Assembly (NCBI GenBank): GCA_913774925.1 | Contig: CAJYKB010000125.1 | Location: 1-57,423, forward strand | Length of the DNA stretch: 57,423 bases | DNA from: an uncultured Sphingomonas sp. | GTDB lineage: Bacteria > Pseudomonadota > Alphaproteobacteria > Sphingomonadales > Sphingomonadaceae | Reading direction: 5' to 3' | Shown: positions 44,287 through 53,488 of the stretch, one piece after another | How the letters are laid out: every line of letters begins with the position of its first letter | Position numbering within the stretch: the first letter of the stretch is position 1 | Translations under genes and position numbers: made by a program | The notes under the pieces: model-generated | Databases searched by the model: none | What the model saw: the letters and a program-made list of their open reading frames with translations, nothing else | Told to the model about the DNA's origin: nothing

Positions 44287-46206
44287 TCAGTGCGCGTGAT
44301 AGAAGTCGTACACCTGCTGCGCCACCGCCGCCGATACGCCGGGCGCCTTGCGCAGGTCCTCCAGCGACGCGTTGCGCACCGCCTTGCCGGTGCCGAAATG
44401 CATCAGCAGCGCCTTCTTGCGCGCCGGGCCGATGCCGGGCACCTCGTCCAGCGGACTGGCGCCGATCGCCTTCGCGCGTTTCGCGCGGTGCGCGCCGATC
44501 GCGAAGCGGTGGACCTCGTCGCGCAGCCGCTGGAGGTAGAACAGCACCGGCGCATTGACCGGCAGCGTGATCTCGCGCCCGTCCATCAGGTGGAACACCT
44601 CGCGGCCTTCGCGCCCGTGGTGCGGCCCCTTGGCGACGCCCACCAGGCACACGTCCTCGATCCCCAGCTCCTCCAGCACCGCCTTCGCCGCGTTCAACTG
44701 CCCGCGCCCGCCGTCCAGCAGCACCAGGTCGGGCCACGTCCCGTTGTCGCGATCAGGGTCTTCCTCCAGCGCGCGCGCGAACCGCCGCGTCAGCACCTCA
44801 CGCATCATCGCGAAATCGTCGTCGGTCGCGGCCTGTTTGATGTTGAACTTGCGATACTGGCCCTTGCGGAACCCCTCCGGCCCGGCGACCACCATTGCGC
44901 CCAGCGCGTGCGCGCCCTGGATATGGCTGTTGTCGTACACCTCGATCCGATCGGGCGCGTCGGGCAGCTCGAACAGCTCCGCCACCTCGCGGTGCAGCTT
45001 CGCCTGCGTCGTGCTCTCCGCCAGCCGCCGCTCGACCGCTTCCTTCGCGTTGCGGGTCGCCTGATCGAGCAGCCGGCGGCGCACCCCGCGCTGCGGCACG
45101 GTCAGCTCCACCTTGCGCCCCGCCTGCTCGCTCAGCGCCTGCGCCAGCACGTCCGCCTCGGGCAGCACGCGGTCGATGAAGACGGTCCGCGCGGGCGGCA
45201 CCTCGTCGTAGAATTGCATCAGGAACAGCTGGAGCACCTCGTCCTCCGGCACGTCCGCGGTGTGCGCCGGGAAAAAGCTGCGGTGCCCCCAATTCTGCCC
45301 GCCGCGGATGAAGAACGCCTCGATCGCGATCAGCCCCTCATGCGCCGCCAATGCGAAGATATCGGCGTCGCCGACCCCTTCGGCGTTGATGAACTGCGTC
45401 CCCTGCACGAACGTCAGCGCCTTCAACCGGTCGCGCAGCACCACCGCCAGCTCGAAGTCCATCGCATCGGACGCCGCCTGCATCTGCGCGCCCAGCTTTG
45501 CCTGCACGTCGGTCGCCTTGCCCGCGAGGAATTTCTTCGCATCGCCGACCAGTTCGGCGTACCCGGCCGCGTCGATCCGCCCCACGCACGGCGCCGAACA
45601 GCGCTTGATCTGGTACAGCAGGCACGGCCGGTCGCGTGTTTTGAAGAACCCGTCGGTGCAGCTGCGCAGCAAAAACAGCTTCTGGAGCGCGTTCAGCGTG
45701 TTGTTGACGCTCCCCGCACTCGCGAAGGGACCGTAATAATCGCCCTTCGCACGCCGCGCGCCGCGGTGTTTCTGGATCCGCGGGAAGTCGTGGTCGGCGC
45801 GCAACAGGATGAACGGGAAGGATTTGTCGTCCCGCAGCAGTACGTTGTACGCCGGACGGTAGCGCTTGATAAGCTGCGCCTCCAGCAGCAGCGCCTCCGC
45901 CTCGTTGTTGGTCGTGACGATCGTCATCGACCGGGTCAGCGACACCATCCGCTGCAACCGCTTCGACAGGCGGTCGACCTGCACGTAATTGCCGACACGA
46001 TTCTTCAACGCGCGCGCCTTGCCGACGTACAAAACGTCGCCCTTGGCATCCTGCATCCGGTACACGCCCGGCTTCATCGGCAGCGTGGCGAGCACGTTGC
46101 GGATCGCCGCCACCCCCGTTTCCAGGTCGGGCGTGTCCGCCCCGCGCACGGTAAAGGTCGCGGTTTCCTCGTTGAAGCGGTCGGGGGGGCCGTAGCTGCC
46201 GGTCAT
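44287..46206 (-). CDS. uvrC: Excinuclease ABC subunit C
   Basis: This 639-residue protein is the nucleotide excision repair nuclease UvrC. It contains an N-terminal GIY-YIG domain (PGVYRMQDAKGDVLYVGKA), a Cys-rich linker (CLLYQIKRCSAPCVG), a UvrB-binding UVR motif (around DAMDFELAVVLRDRLKAL), an RNase H-like C-terminal nuclease (EVYDNSHIQGAHALGAMVV) and a terminal HhH pair (VPGIGPARKKALL). The start is the ATG at 46206, as upstream codons lie in the rimP promoter region. It is divergent from rimP. Confidence 0.96.
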   Translation of the reverse strand: MTGSYGPPDRFNEETATFTVRGADTPDLETGVAAIRNVLATLPMKPGVYRMQDAKGDVLYVGKARALKNRVGNYVQVDRLSKRLQRMVSLTRSMTIVTTNNEAEALLLEAQLIKRYRPAYNVLLRDDKSFPFILLRADHDFPRIQKHRGARRAKGDYYGPFASAGSVNNTLNALQKLFLLRSCTDGFFKTRDRPCLLYQIKRCSAPCVGRIDAAGYAELVGDAKKFLAGKATDVQAKLGAQMQAASDAMDFELAVVLRDRLKALTFVQGTQFINAEGVGDADIFALAAHEGLIAIEAFFIRGGQNWGHRSFFPAHTADVPEDEVLQLFLMQFYDEVPPARTVFIDRVLPEADVLAQALSEQAGRKVELTVPQRGVRRRLLDQATRNAKEAVERRLAESTTQAKLHREVAELFELPDAPDRIEVYDNSHIQGAHALGAMVVAGPEGFRKGQYRKFNIKQAATDDDFAMMREVLTRRFARALEEDPDRDNGTWPDLVLLDGGRGQLNAAKAVLEELGIEDVCLVGVAKGPHHGREGREVFHLMDGREITLPVNAPVLFYLQRLRDEVHRFAIGAHRAKRAKAIGASPLDEVPGIGPARKKALLMHFGTGKAVRNASLEDLRKAPGVSAAVAQQVYDFYHAH

Positions 46207-46246
46207 CGGCTGCGATCTAGGAAGCACGCGACTCCGCGGCAACGGC

Positions 46247-46274
46247 TTGCGGACAGGTGCCAAGGGCGCTATAT
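46247..46274 (+). promoter_or_regulatory. Putative promoter of the rimP-nusA-infB operon
   Basis: TTGCGG at 46247-46252 and CTATAT at 46269-46274 are spaced by 16 bases, close to the alphaproteobacterial housekeeping promoter pattern. The site lies in the divergent gap between uvrC and rimP, about 88 bases before the rimP start, in the expected direction. No tRNA-fMet gene, which often precedes this operon in other bacteria, is visible. Confidence 0.5.
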
Positions 46275-46361
46275 CCCGCTCGCTTTCTCTTACATCGCAA
46301 GGTGCAAGGGGCTGCGGGGCTCACTCCGCGGCGGCAACAAACGCATCTTCAGGACATTCGC

Positions 46362-46919
46362 TTGGCCGACAACACCGCCCTTTTCCAACTGGTCGAACCC
46401 GAAGCGCAGGCACTCGGCTTCGCGCTGGTGCGCGTGCGGCTGTTCGGCAAGGGCGACGAGCGCACGTTGCAGGTGATGGCGGAGCGCCCCGACACGCGCC
46501 AGCTGACGATCGACGACTGCGCAGAGCTGTCGCGCCGTCTGTCCGAGAAGCTGGACGCGCTGGAGGAACAGGGCCGCGATCCGATCGAGGGCGCGTACCG
46601 GCTGGAAGTGTCCTCGCCGGGCATCGACCGCCCGCTGACGCGCGCGCAGGATTTCACCGACTGGTCGGGCCATGAGGCGCGCATCGTGCTCACCGAACAG
46701 GTCGACGGGCAGAAGCAGTTCAAGGGCGAGCTGGAGGGGATCGATGCCGACGGCATGATCGCGATCCGCCACCCGCGCACGGGTGAGCTGGCGCAGGTGC
46801 CGTTCGCGCTGATCGCGGATGCTAAGCTGGTCCTGACCGACAAACTGATCGCAGCAACCGTCCCGCTCTCGGTCGAGGGTGCGGACGAAGAAGAGCTTCA
46901 CGAAGAGGAAAATCACTGA
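46362..46919 (+). CDS. rimP: Ribosome maturation factor RimP
   Basis: The 185-residue protein is RimP, needed for 30S maturation. The first domain has VEPEAQALGFALVRVRLF and DCAELSRRLSEKLD, then YRLEVSSPGIDRPL, and a C-terminal Sm-like barrel. I placed the start at TTG 46362 (LADNTALFQL), 8 bases after AGGA, because the frame further upstream looks non-coding; the exact start is uncertain. Its stop overlaps the nusA start (TGATG). The tail is acidic (GADEEELHEEENH). Confidence 0.88.
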   Translation: MADNTALFQLVEPEAQALGFALVRVRLFGKGDERTLQVMAERPDTRQLTIDDCAELSRRLSEKLDALEEQGRDPIEGAYRLEVSSPGIDRPLTRAQDFTDWSGHEARIVLTEQVDGQKQFKGELEGIDADGMIAIRHPRTGELAQVPFALIADAKLVLTDKLIAATVPLSVEGADEEELHEEENH

Positions 46920-48535
46920 TGGCCACGGGCGTCACCGCCAACCGTGCGGAGCTGATCGCGATCGCGAACTCGGTCGCCTCGGAGAAGATGATCGACAAGG
47001 CGATCGTCATTGAGGCGATGGAGGATGCGATCCAGCGCGCGGCACGCACCCGTTACGGCCAGGAAATGGACATCCGCGCGAAGCTGGACGCGAACAACGG
47101 TGACCTCCGCCTGTGGCGCGTGGTCGAGGTGGTGGAGGAGGTCGACGACCTCTATAAGCAGGTCGACGTAAAGGGCGCGCAGAAGCTGCAGGCCGGCGCG
47201 CAGATCGGCGACTATCTGGTCGATCCGCTGCCTCCGATCGAGTTCGGCCGCATCCAGGCGCAGGCCGCCAAGCAGACCATCTTCCAGAAGGTCCGCGACG
47301 CCGAGCGCGAGCGCCAGTATGAGGAATTCAAGGACCGCGCGGGCGAGATCATTACCGGCGTCGTCAAGCGGGTCGAGTTCGGCCATATCGTCGTCGATCT
47401 GGGCCGCGCCGAGGGCGTCATCCGCCGCGATGCGCAGATCCCGCGCGAGGTGGTGCGCGTCAACGACCGCATCCGCTCGCTGATCCTGAAGGTCGTGCGC
47501 GAGAATCGCGGGCCGCAGATCTTCCTCAGCCGCGCGCACCCCGACTTCATGAAGAAGCTGTTCGCGCAGGAAGTACCCGAGATCTACGACGGCATCATCG
47601 AGATCAAGGCCGCCGCCCGCGATCCGGGGTCACGCGCCAAGATCGGCGTCATCAGCCACGATTCGTCGATCGACCCGGTCGGCGCCTGCGTCGGCATGAA
47701 GGGCAGCCGCGTCCAGGCCGTCGTGCAGGAGATGCAGGGCGAGAAGATCGACATCATCCCCTGGTCGCCCGATACCGCCACCTTCGTCGTCAACGCGCTC
47801 CAGCCCGCCAACGTGGCGCGCGTGGTGATCGACGAGGAGGAGGACCGGATCGAGGTCGTCGTCCCCGACGACCAGCTGAGCCTCGCGATCGGCCGCCGCG
47901 GCCAGAACGTGCGTCTGGCGTCGCAGCTGACCGCCAAGGCGATCGACATCCTGACCGAGACCGACGCGTCCGAGAAGCGCCAGAACGAATTCGTCAAGAA
48001 TTCCGAGACGTTCCAGAACGAGCTGGACGTCGACGAGACGCTGGCGCAGCTGCTGGTGGCCGAGGGCTTCAGCGCGCTGGAGGAGGTCGCCTATGTCGAG
48101 CTCGACGAGCTGGCCGGGATCGAAGGCTTCGACGAGGATCTCGCGCAGGAGCTGCAGAGCCGTGCGCAGGAAGCGCTGGAGCGCCGCGAGCAGGCCAATC
48201 GCGAGGAGCGTCAGGCGCTGGGCGTCGACGACGCGCTCGCCGAGCTGCCGTATCTGACCGAGGCGATGCTGGTCACGCTCGGCAAGGCCGGGATCAAGAC
48301 GCTGGACGATCTGGCGGACCTCGCCACCGACGAGCTGATCGAGAAGAAGCGCCAGGAACCGCGCCGCCGCAACGAGGACGCGCCCAAGCGCCCCGAGCAC
48401 AAGGGCGGCGTGCTGGGCGAGTACGGCCTGTCGGAAGAGCAGGGCAACGAGATCATCATGGCCGCGCGGGCGCACTGGTTCGACGACGAGCCGGCGGCGG
48501 ATGCCGAGGCCGGCACGGAGTCGGAAGAGGCCTGA
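46919..48535 (+). CDS. nusA: Transcription termination/antitermination factor NusA
   Basis: This 538-residue NusA has the usual order: an N-terminal RNA polymerase-binding domain (1-130), an S1 domain (around GEIITGVVKRVEFGHIVVDLG), two KH domains (SRAKIGVISHDSSIDPVGACVGMKGSRV visible in part, and LAIGRRGQNVRLAS), then two C-terminal acidic HhH repeats. It ends with an acidic tail. It overlaps rimP at its start and the tautomerase gene at its stop, each by one base. Confidence 0.96.
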   Translation: MATGVTANRAELIAIANSVASEKMIDKAIVIEAMEDAIQRAARTRYGQEMDIRAKLDANNGDLRLWRVVEVVEEVDDLYKQVDVKGAQKLQAGAQIGDYLVDPLPPIEFGRIQAQAAKQTIFQKVRDAERERQYEEFKDRAGEIITGVVKRVEFGHIVVDLGRAEGVIRRDAQIPREVVRVNDRIRSLILKVVRENRGPQIFLSRAHPDFMKKLFAQEVPEIYDGIIEIKAAARDPGSRAKIGVISHDSSIDPVGACVGMKGSRVQAVVQEMQGEKIDIIPWSPDTATFVVNALQPANVARVVIDEEEDRIEVVVPDDQLSLAIGRRGQNVRLASQLTAKAIDILTETDASEKRQNEFVKNSETFQNELDVDETLAQLLVAEGFSALEEVAYVELDELAGIEGFDEDLAQELQSRAQEALERREQANREERQALGVDDALAELPYLTEAMLVTLGKAGIKTLDDLADLATDELIEKKRQEPRRRNEDAPKRPEHKGGVLGEYGLSEEQGNEIIMAARAHWFDDEPAADAEAGTESEEA

Positions 48536-48759
48536 TGCCGTTCGTCTCGATCCGACTGGCCGGCACCGCGAGTGTCGAGCAGAAGGCGGGGATCGTGGCC
48601 GACGTCACGTCCTCGCTGGTCTCGCGGCTGGGCAAGAACCCAGCCGCGGTCCAGGTCGTGATTGAGGAAGTGTCGCCCGAGAATTACGGCGCCGGCGGCG
48701 TCCTGATCGCCCACCGCGATACACCGAGGGAGGTCGCCCATGCGAAACCCTCGCAATGA
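48535..48759 (+). CDS. 4-oxalocrotonate tautomerase-family protein
   Basis: The 74-residue product begins MPFVSIRLAG, leaving an N-terminal Pro after Met removal, the catalytic base of the tautomerase superfamily. It has the segment KAGIVADVTSSLVSRLGKNP, followed by VQVVIEEVSPENYGAGG, as in 4-OT and DmpI. Its substrate is unknown. It is inserted between nusA and ylxR, with one-base overlap to nusA, so it is co-expressed with the translation operon. Confidence 0.85.
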   Translation: MPFVSIRLAGTASVEQKAGIVADVTSSLVSRLGKNPAAVQVVIEEVSPENYGAGGVLIAHRDTPREVAHAKPSQ

Positions 48760-48778
48760 GACGCTGACCGTCCCCTTC

Positions 48779-48810
48779 CGTCATGCCGGGCTCGTCCCGG
48801 CATCCAGGGC
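48779..48810 (+). repeat. Class A arm, left end of the GIY-YIG cassette
   Basis: This 32-base arm (CGTCATGCCGGGCTCG then TCCCGGCATCCAGGGC) is the inverted partner of 49155-49186, with 31 of 32 bases identical. It forms its own hairpin, and the nuclease stop codon begins two bases inside it. The gap to its partner is 344 bases, not the usual 38. Confidence 0.9.
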
Positions 48811-48811
48811 C

Positions 48812-49138
48812 TCACGCACCGTCGCTCGCCGCGTCGAGCGGCGGCAGCCCCAGCGTGACAGCAAGATCGGACCAGCGCGGATTGCGCTCTTCGATCATGT
48901 TCAGCTTGTAGCGCCGCGGCCATTTCTTGATGCGCTTCTCCGCGGCGATCACGGCATCCATGGTATCTGCCGTTTCGTACCAGACGAGGCGGTGGACATC
49001 GTATCGCGCGGTGAAGCCGCCCAGGCTGCCCTCGCGGTGCTTCAGCACGCGCCCGACAAGGTTCGATGTCACACCGATATAGAGCGTGCCGTTCCGTTCG
49101 CTGGCCAGAATATAGACACAGGGTTGTCGTTCACGCAT
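48812..49138 (-). CDS. Small GIY-YIG endonuclease (UPF0213/YhbQ-like)
   Basis: The 108-residue protein is a stand-alone GIY-YIG domain. It has VYILASERNGTLYIGVTSN with Tyr9 and Tyr20, Arg30 in GRVLKHREG, and a later helix AAEKRIKKWPRRYKLNMIEE carrying the expected Glu (residue 68). It ends in RNPRWSDLAVTLG. Such proteins are numerous in alphaproteobacterial genomes. It runs against the translation operon and is exactly enclosed by 32-base inverted class A arms: the start codon is 17 bases from the right arm and the stop touches the left. The position suggests mobility or a role in spreading class A repeats (inference). Confidence 0.88.
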   Translation of the reverse strand: MRERQPCVYILASERNGTLYIGVTSNLVGRVLKHREGSLGGFTARYDVHRLVWYETADTMDAVIAAEKRIKKWPRRYKLNMIEERNPRWSDLAVTLGLPPLDAASDGA

Positions 49139-49154
49139 CGAGCACAGCGTGCGA

Positions 49155-49186
49155 TGCCCTGGATGCCGGGACAAGCCCGGCATGAC
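49155..49186 (-). repeat. Class A arm, right end of the GIY-YIG cassette
   Basis: This is the 32-base inverted copy of 48779-48810, with one mismatch (T for C in the loop). It lies upstream of the nuclease start and 17 bases before the ylxR start codon. No short target duplication is obvious on the outer flanks. Confidence 0.9.
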
Positions 49187-49202
49187 GGGGGGCGATGAGC
49201 AC

Positions 49203-49910
49203 ATGACCGACCCCGTCCGCTCCTGCATCCTCACCCGCGAGCGTGCGTCTCCCGCGACGCTCATCCGCCTCGCGCTCGCGCCCGATGGCCGCGTGCTGCC
49301 CGACGTGCGCGCCAAGGCCCCGGGGCGCGGCGCGTGGATCGGCGTGACCCGCGCGGAGCTGCAAACCGCGATCGCCAAGGGGCGCCTGCGCGGCCAGCTC
49401 GCCCGGACGCTGCGCGATACCGACATCACCATTCCCGACGACCTGCCCGCGCTGATCGCGTCCGCGCTGAAGCGCAACGCGCTCGACCGTCTCGGGCTGG
49501 AGTCGCGCACCGGGACATTGCTGACCGGTTCGGACCGCATCGAAACCGCGGCCCGCAGCGGCAAGCTCCACGCGCTCTACCACGCCGCCGACGCGCGCGA
49601 GGACGGGCGGCGCAAGCTGGCGCAGGCGTGGCGCGTAGGCAGCGATCAAGAAGGAAGTGACCTGAGGGGCTTGGCGTTGCCGGTCGACCGCACCATATTG
49701 TCGTTGGCGCTGGGCCGCGAGAATGTGGTACACATCGGCGTCAACGACCGCGCGGCTGCCGGACGGTTGAGCGAGGCGCTCGACCGCTGGCTGCATTTTA
49801 TCGGCCCCGATCTGACCCCCGCACCTTGCGCTACGGCCGCGCAAGGGGCATCGGCGCCCGGTTCCGCGCCAGCACGACCGGCCGTGACGACAGACGAGGA
49901 TATTGAGTGA
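49203..49910 (+). CDS. ylxR: YlxR/DUF448 RNA-binding protein, extended
   Basis: This 235-residue protein opens with the YlxR domain (RSCILTRERASPATLIRLAL, GRVLPDVRAKAPGRGAWI). A second half (about 95-200) resembles an L7Ae-like RNA-binding fold, in keeping with alphaproteobacterial members longer than the 90-residue Gram-positive type. YlxR proteins bind RNA and influence RNase P or translation. The start at 49203 is the ATG after ACAC; its stop overlaps the infB GTG start. The class A right arm lies immediately upstream. Confidence 0.87.
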   Translation: MTDPVRSCILTRERASPATLIRLALAPDGRVLPDVRAKAPGRGAWIGVTRAELQTAIAKGRLRGQLARTLRDTDITIPDDLPALIASALKRNALDRLGLESRTGTLLTGSDRIETAARSGKLHALYHAADAREDGRRKLAQAWRVGSDQEGSDLRGLALPVDRTILSLALGRENVVHIGVNDRAAAGRLSEALDRWLHFIGPDLTPAPCATAAQGASAPGSAPARPAVTTDEDIE

Positions 49911-52705
49911 GCGAGACCGACAACGACAAGCCGAAACTCGGAATGCGCCAGCCGCTGGGGCTGAAGCGCACGGTCGAGACCGGCAAGGTGAAGCAGAGCT
50001 TCAGCCACGGCCGTAGCAATACGGTGGTGGTCGAGGTGAAGCGTCGCCGCGTGCTCGGTCCGCAGGGGGCGGGCGCGCCGGCGGAGGCGACTCCGGCCCC
50101 GGCCCCCGAGCCCGTCGTCGCCCCGGCACCTGCGCCGGTGGCGCCCGCCCCGCGCCCGCCCGTCTCCAACGAGACGCCGCAGGAGCGCCAGGCCCGCCTG
50201 CTGCGCGAGGCCGAGGACCAGCGCATGCACGCGCTGGAGGATGCGCGCCGCCGCGACGAGGCCGCGCGTCAGCGTGCCGCCGAGGAAGAGCGCCGCCGCG
50301 CCGAGGAAAAGGCCGAGGAGCGTGCGCGCGCCGAGGCGGAAGCCGCCGCGCCGCAGCCGACGCCCGCACCGGCACCTGCCCCCGAGGTCGCGGCGCAGCT
50401 AGCACCGGCGCCTGCGCCGACCGCGGCGCCGGAGCCGACGCCTGCGGTCGCGCAGGAGTCCAAGCCCGATCCGGCGGCGGAGCCGGCCCCGGCGCCCGCC
50501 CCGGTCGCAGCCGCGCCCAAGCCGGCACCGGCGCCGGTCGCTCCCCCGCCCCCACCGGCGCCCCCGCCGGTGCTGGAGCTGGCGCGCGATCCCGCGATGC
50601 CCGCGCCGCGCCGTTTCTCGCCGGTCGCACGGCCCGAGATCCCCAAGCCGCAGCCCAAGCCCGACTCGAAGCCGGAGCCCAAGCCCGCTGCCGCCGCCGC
50701 CCCGGCGTCGGGTGGTGGTGCGGCACCGCGTCCGATGGCCGGCGGCGGCCAGACGCCGTCGCGCAGCGCCCCCCCCGCACGTCCGCAGCAGCGCGACCGC
50801 AAGGGTGACGAGCGTCGTGGCGGCAAGCTGACCGTCAATCGCGCGCTCAACGAGGATGGTGCGCGTGCCCGCTCGCTCGCCGCGCTCAAGCGTGCGCGCG
50901 AAAAGGAGAAGCGTGGCTTCGGCGGCCCGCGCGAGCCGCAGGCCAAGCAGGTCCGCGACGTGCAGGTGCCCGAGGCGATCACGGTACAGGAGCTGGCGAA
51001 CCGCATGGCGGAGCGCGGCGCCGATCTGGTCAAGACGCTGTTCAAGATGGGCATGCCCGTCACCATGACGCAGACGATCGACCAGGATACGGCCGAGCTG
51101 CTGGTGACCGAATTCGGCCACAACATCGTGCGCGTGTCCGATTCCGACATCGACCTGGCGATCGACACGACCGAGGATGCGGAGGACACGCTCCAGACGC
51201 GCCCGCCAGTCGTCACGATCATGGGTCACGTCGACCACGGCAAGACCAGCCTGCTCGACGCGCTGCGCGGCACCGACGTGGTGCGCGGCGAGGCCGGCGG
51301 CATCACCCAGCACATCGGCGCCTATCAGGTGACGCTGAAGGACAAGTCTAAGATCACCTTCCTCGACACGCCCGGCCACGAAGCGTTCACGCAGATGCGG
51401 GTGCGCGGTGCCGACGTGACCGACATCGTGGTGCTGGTGGTGGCCGCGGACGACGGGCTGATGCCGCAGACGATCGAGGCGATCAACCACTCCAAGGCGG
51501 CCGGCAAGCCGATGATCGTCGCGATTAACAAGGTCGACAAGCATGACGCGAACCCGCAGCGGGTACGCGAGCGGCTGCTGGAGCATGACATCCAGGTCGA
51601 GATGATGGGCGGCGAGACGCAGGATGTCGAAGTATCGGCGCTCAAGAAGACCGGGCTGGACGAGCTGATCGAGAAGATCCAGCTCCAGGCCGAGCTGCTC
51701 GACCTGCGCGCCAACCCTGACCGCGCGGCCGAGGGCAGCGTGATCGAGGCGAAGCTCGACAAGGGCCGCGGCCCGGTCGCGACGGTGCTCGTCACGCGCG
51801 GCACGCTGAAGGTCGGCGACATCTTCGTCGTCGGCGCGGAAAGCGGCAAGGTGCGTGCCCTGGTCGACGACAAGGGGCGTCAGCTCAAGGTCGCAGGGCC
51901 GTCGATGCCGGTCGAGGTGCTGGGCATTTCCGGCACGCCGTCCGCGGGCGATCAGCTGCAGGTGGTCGAAAGCGAATCGCGTGCGCGCGAAGTCGCCGAG
52001 TACCGCCAGAGCGTGCTCACGCAGAAGCGCACGACCTCGGCGCCGACCAGCCTGGAGAACATGTTCTCCGCGCTGCGCGCCAATGCGGCGATCGAATATC
52101 CGCTGGTCGTGAAGGCCGATACGCAGGGCACGGTCGAGGCGATCGTGGCGTCGATCAACAAGATCTCGACCGATCTGATCCGCGCCCGCGTGCTGCACTC
52201 GGGCGTTGGTGGCATCACCGAGAGCGACGTGACGCTGGCAGGCGCGTCGGGGGCGCCGATCATCGGCTTCCACGTCCGCGCCAATGCCAAGGCACGCGAG
52301 ATCGCCGAGCGGCAGAAGGTGGCGTTGAAATACTACGACGTCATCTACGACCTGATCGACGAGATCCGCGCCGGCATGGCGGGCGAGCTCGGGCCGGAAG
52401 CGTTCGAGACGGTCGTCGGCCGTGCGGAGATCCGCGAGGTCTTCTCTGCGGGCAAGCACGGCAAAGCCGCCGGTCTGCTGGTGGTCGAGGGCGCGATCCG
52501 CAAGGCGCTCAAGGCCCGCATCACTCGCGACGACGTCATCATCTACAATGGCGAGATCGCGTCGCTGCGGCGCTTCAAGGACGATGTGGCGGAGGTACGC
52601 GCGGGGCTGGAGTGCGGCGTGACGTTCTCGCAGAACTTCGTCGACATCAAGCCGGGCGACTTCCTGGAGACGTTCGAAGTCGAACTACGCGAGCGCACGC
52701 TGTAA
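49907..52705 (+). CDS. infB: Translation initiation factor IF-2
   Basis: The 932-residue protein is full-length IF-2. The N-terminal third is low-complexity, rich in Ala and Pro with coiled RRRAEEK-type stretches, typical of Sphingomonas IF-2. The IF2_N segment (about 365-415) is followed by the GTPase domain with [11 protein letters not shown] (about 438), DTPGHEAF and NKVDK, then domains II to IV. The start is GTG at 49907 in a four-base overlap with ylxR. A class C repeat separates it from rbfA. Confidence 0.97.
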   Translation: MSETDNDKPKLGMRQPLGLKRTVETGKVKQSFSHGRSNTVVVEVKRRRVLGPQGAGAPAEATPAPAPEPVVAPAPAPVAPAPRPPVSNETPQERQARLLREAEDQRMHALEDARRRDEAARQRAAEEERRRAEEKAEERARAEAEAAAPQPTPAPAPAPEVAAQLAPAPAPTAAPEPTPAVAQESKPDPAAEPAPAPAPVAAAPKPAPAPVAPPPPPAPPPVLELARDPAMPAPRRFSPVARPEIPKPQPKPDSKPEPKPAAAAAPASGGGAAPRPMAGGGQTPSRSAPPARPQQRDRKGDERRGGKLTVNRALNEDGARARSLAALKRAREKEKRGFGGPREPQAKQVRDVQVPEAITVQELANRMAERGADLVKTLFKMGMPVTMTQTIDQDTAELLVTEFGHNIVRVSDSDIDLAIDTTEDAEDTLQTRPPVVTIMGHVDHGKTSLLDALRGTDVVRGEAGGITQHIGAYQVTLKDKSKITFLDTPGHEAFTQMRVRGADVTDIVVLVVAADDGLMPQTIEAINHSKAAGKPMIVAINKVDKHDANPQRVRERLLEHDIQVEMMGGETQDVEVSALKKTGLDELIEKIQLQAELLDLRANPDRAAEGSVIEAKLDKGRGPVATVLVTRGTLKVGDIFVVGAESGKVRALVDDKGRQLKVAGPSMPVEVLGISGTPSAGDQLQVVESESRAREVAEYRQSVLTQKRTTSAPTSLENMFSALRANAAIEYPLVVKADTQGTVEAIVASINKISTDLIRARVLHSGVGGITESDVTLAGASGAPIIGFHVRANAKAREIAERQKVALKYYDVIYDLIDEIRAGMAGELGPEAFETVVGRAEIREVFSAGKHGKAAGLLVVEGAIRKALKARITRDDVIIYNGEIASLRRFKDDVAEVRAGLECGVTFSQNFVDIKPGDFLETFEVELRERTL

Positions 52706-52710
52706 TGCAT

Positions 52711-52803
52711 CAGTCCCTCTCCGCCGCGGGAGAGGGAGGGAGCTGCCGCAGGCAGCGGAAGGGTGAGGGGGAGTGAGGCGTATAGCGCGCCTCGCTCCCC
52801 CGC
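52711..52803. repeat. Class C repeat with terminator-like hairpin
   Basis: This contains CCCTCTCCGCCGCGGGAGAGGG, then GGCAGC/GCTGCC parts and the imperfect hairpin GGGGGAGTGAGGCG/CGCCTCGCTCCCCC around 52777-52802. It sits between infB and rbfA, where a polarity effect or attenuation could occur. Confidence 0.6.
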
Positions 52804-52822
52804 GCCGTGAAGGGTCCAGACG

Positions 52823-53206
52823 ATGACCGAAAAACCCGAGAAATCCGTCCGCACGCTACGCGTCGGCGAGCAGGTCCGCCACATCCTGTCGGAAATCCTG
52901 CAACGCGGCGACGTCCACGACGATACGCTCGCCAGCCACATGGTCAGCGTGACCGAGGTGCGCATGTCGCCCGACCTGCGCCACGCCACCGTCTTTGTGA
53001 AGCCGCTGCTGGGCAAGGACGAGGAGGCGGTGCTGAAGGCGCTGCGCACCAACACCGCCTACCTCCAGCGCGAGGTCGCGCACCGCATCAAGATGAAATA
53101 TGCCGCCCGCCTCAAGTTCCTCGCGGACGAGAGCTTCGACGAGGGCAGCCACATCGACTCGCTGCTGCGCTCGGATCACGTGGCACGCGACCTTGACGGC
53201 GAATGA
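52823..53206 (+). CDS. rbfA: Ribosome-binding factor A
   Basis: The 127-residue protein is RbfA, which assists 16S rRNA processing under cold or growth stress. The KH-like fold shows [38 protein letters not shown] and [16 protein letters not shown]. It follows infB across a class C repeat, and the vapBC operator lies one base beyond its stop. Confidence 0.96.
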   Translation: MTEKPEKSVRTLRVGEQVRHILSEILQRGDVHDDTLASHMVSVTEVRMSPDLRHATVFVKPLLGKDEEAVLKALRTNTAYLQREVAHRIKMKYAARLKFLADESFDEGSHIDSLLRSDHVARDLDGE

Positions 53207-53224
53207 GGTAAGACGCATCTTACC
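53207..53224. promoter_or_regulatory. Palindromic operator of the vapBC module
   Basis: A perfect palindrome, GGTAAGA-CGCA-TCTTACC, lies between the rbfA stop and the antitoxin start, only four bases upstream of the ATG. AbrB-type antitoxins bind such sites to repress their own operon. It may also overlap the antitoxin's ribosome-binding region. Confidence 0.7.
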
Positions 53225-53227
53225 GCG

Positions 53228-53488
53228 ATGAACGCGTTCACGAAGCTCTCCGGCAAGGGCCAGGTCGTCGTACCCAAGGCGACCCGCGACCGGCTGGGGT
53301 GGGCGGCTGGCCTCGATCTGGAGGTCATCGAAACCGGCGACGCGGTGACGTTGCGACCCCGCCGCCCGGCGGGCCAGCTTTCCGTGGAAGAGGCCATGGC
53401 GCGCTTTCGGCGCCTGTATCGACACGACGGCCCTGAGCTACCGTTGGATCGACTGGGCTGGTCCCCCGACGTCGATGACGGCGCATGA
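53228..53488 (+). CDS. vapB: AbrB/SpoVT/MazE-type antitoxin (VapB-like)
   Basis: This 86-residue protein has an N-terminal swapped-hairpin DNA-binding domain (LSGKGQVVVPKATRDRLGW) and a C-terminal tail that should wrap around the toxin (EEAMARFRRLYRHDGPELPLDRLGW). It overlaps the toxin start by four bases (ATGA). An 18-base palindrome just upstream is the probable operator. Confidence 0.9.
   Translation: MNAFTKLSGKGQVVVPKATRDRLGWAAGLDLEVIETGDAVTLRPRRPAGQLSVEEAMARFRRLYRHDGPELPLDRLGWSPDVDDGA

Noticed and set aside
46207..46361. tRNA-fMet gene in front of rimP
   Set aside because: No cloverleaf or T-loop sequence could be found in the gap; only a promoter-like motif is visible.
48779..49186. 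Classical IS element with transposase and target duplication
   Set aside because: No transposase gene is present and no direct flanking duplication is visible; only the inverted arms and the GIY-YIG gene are found.
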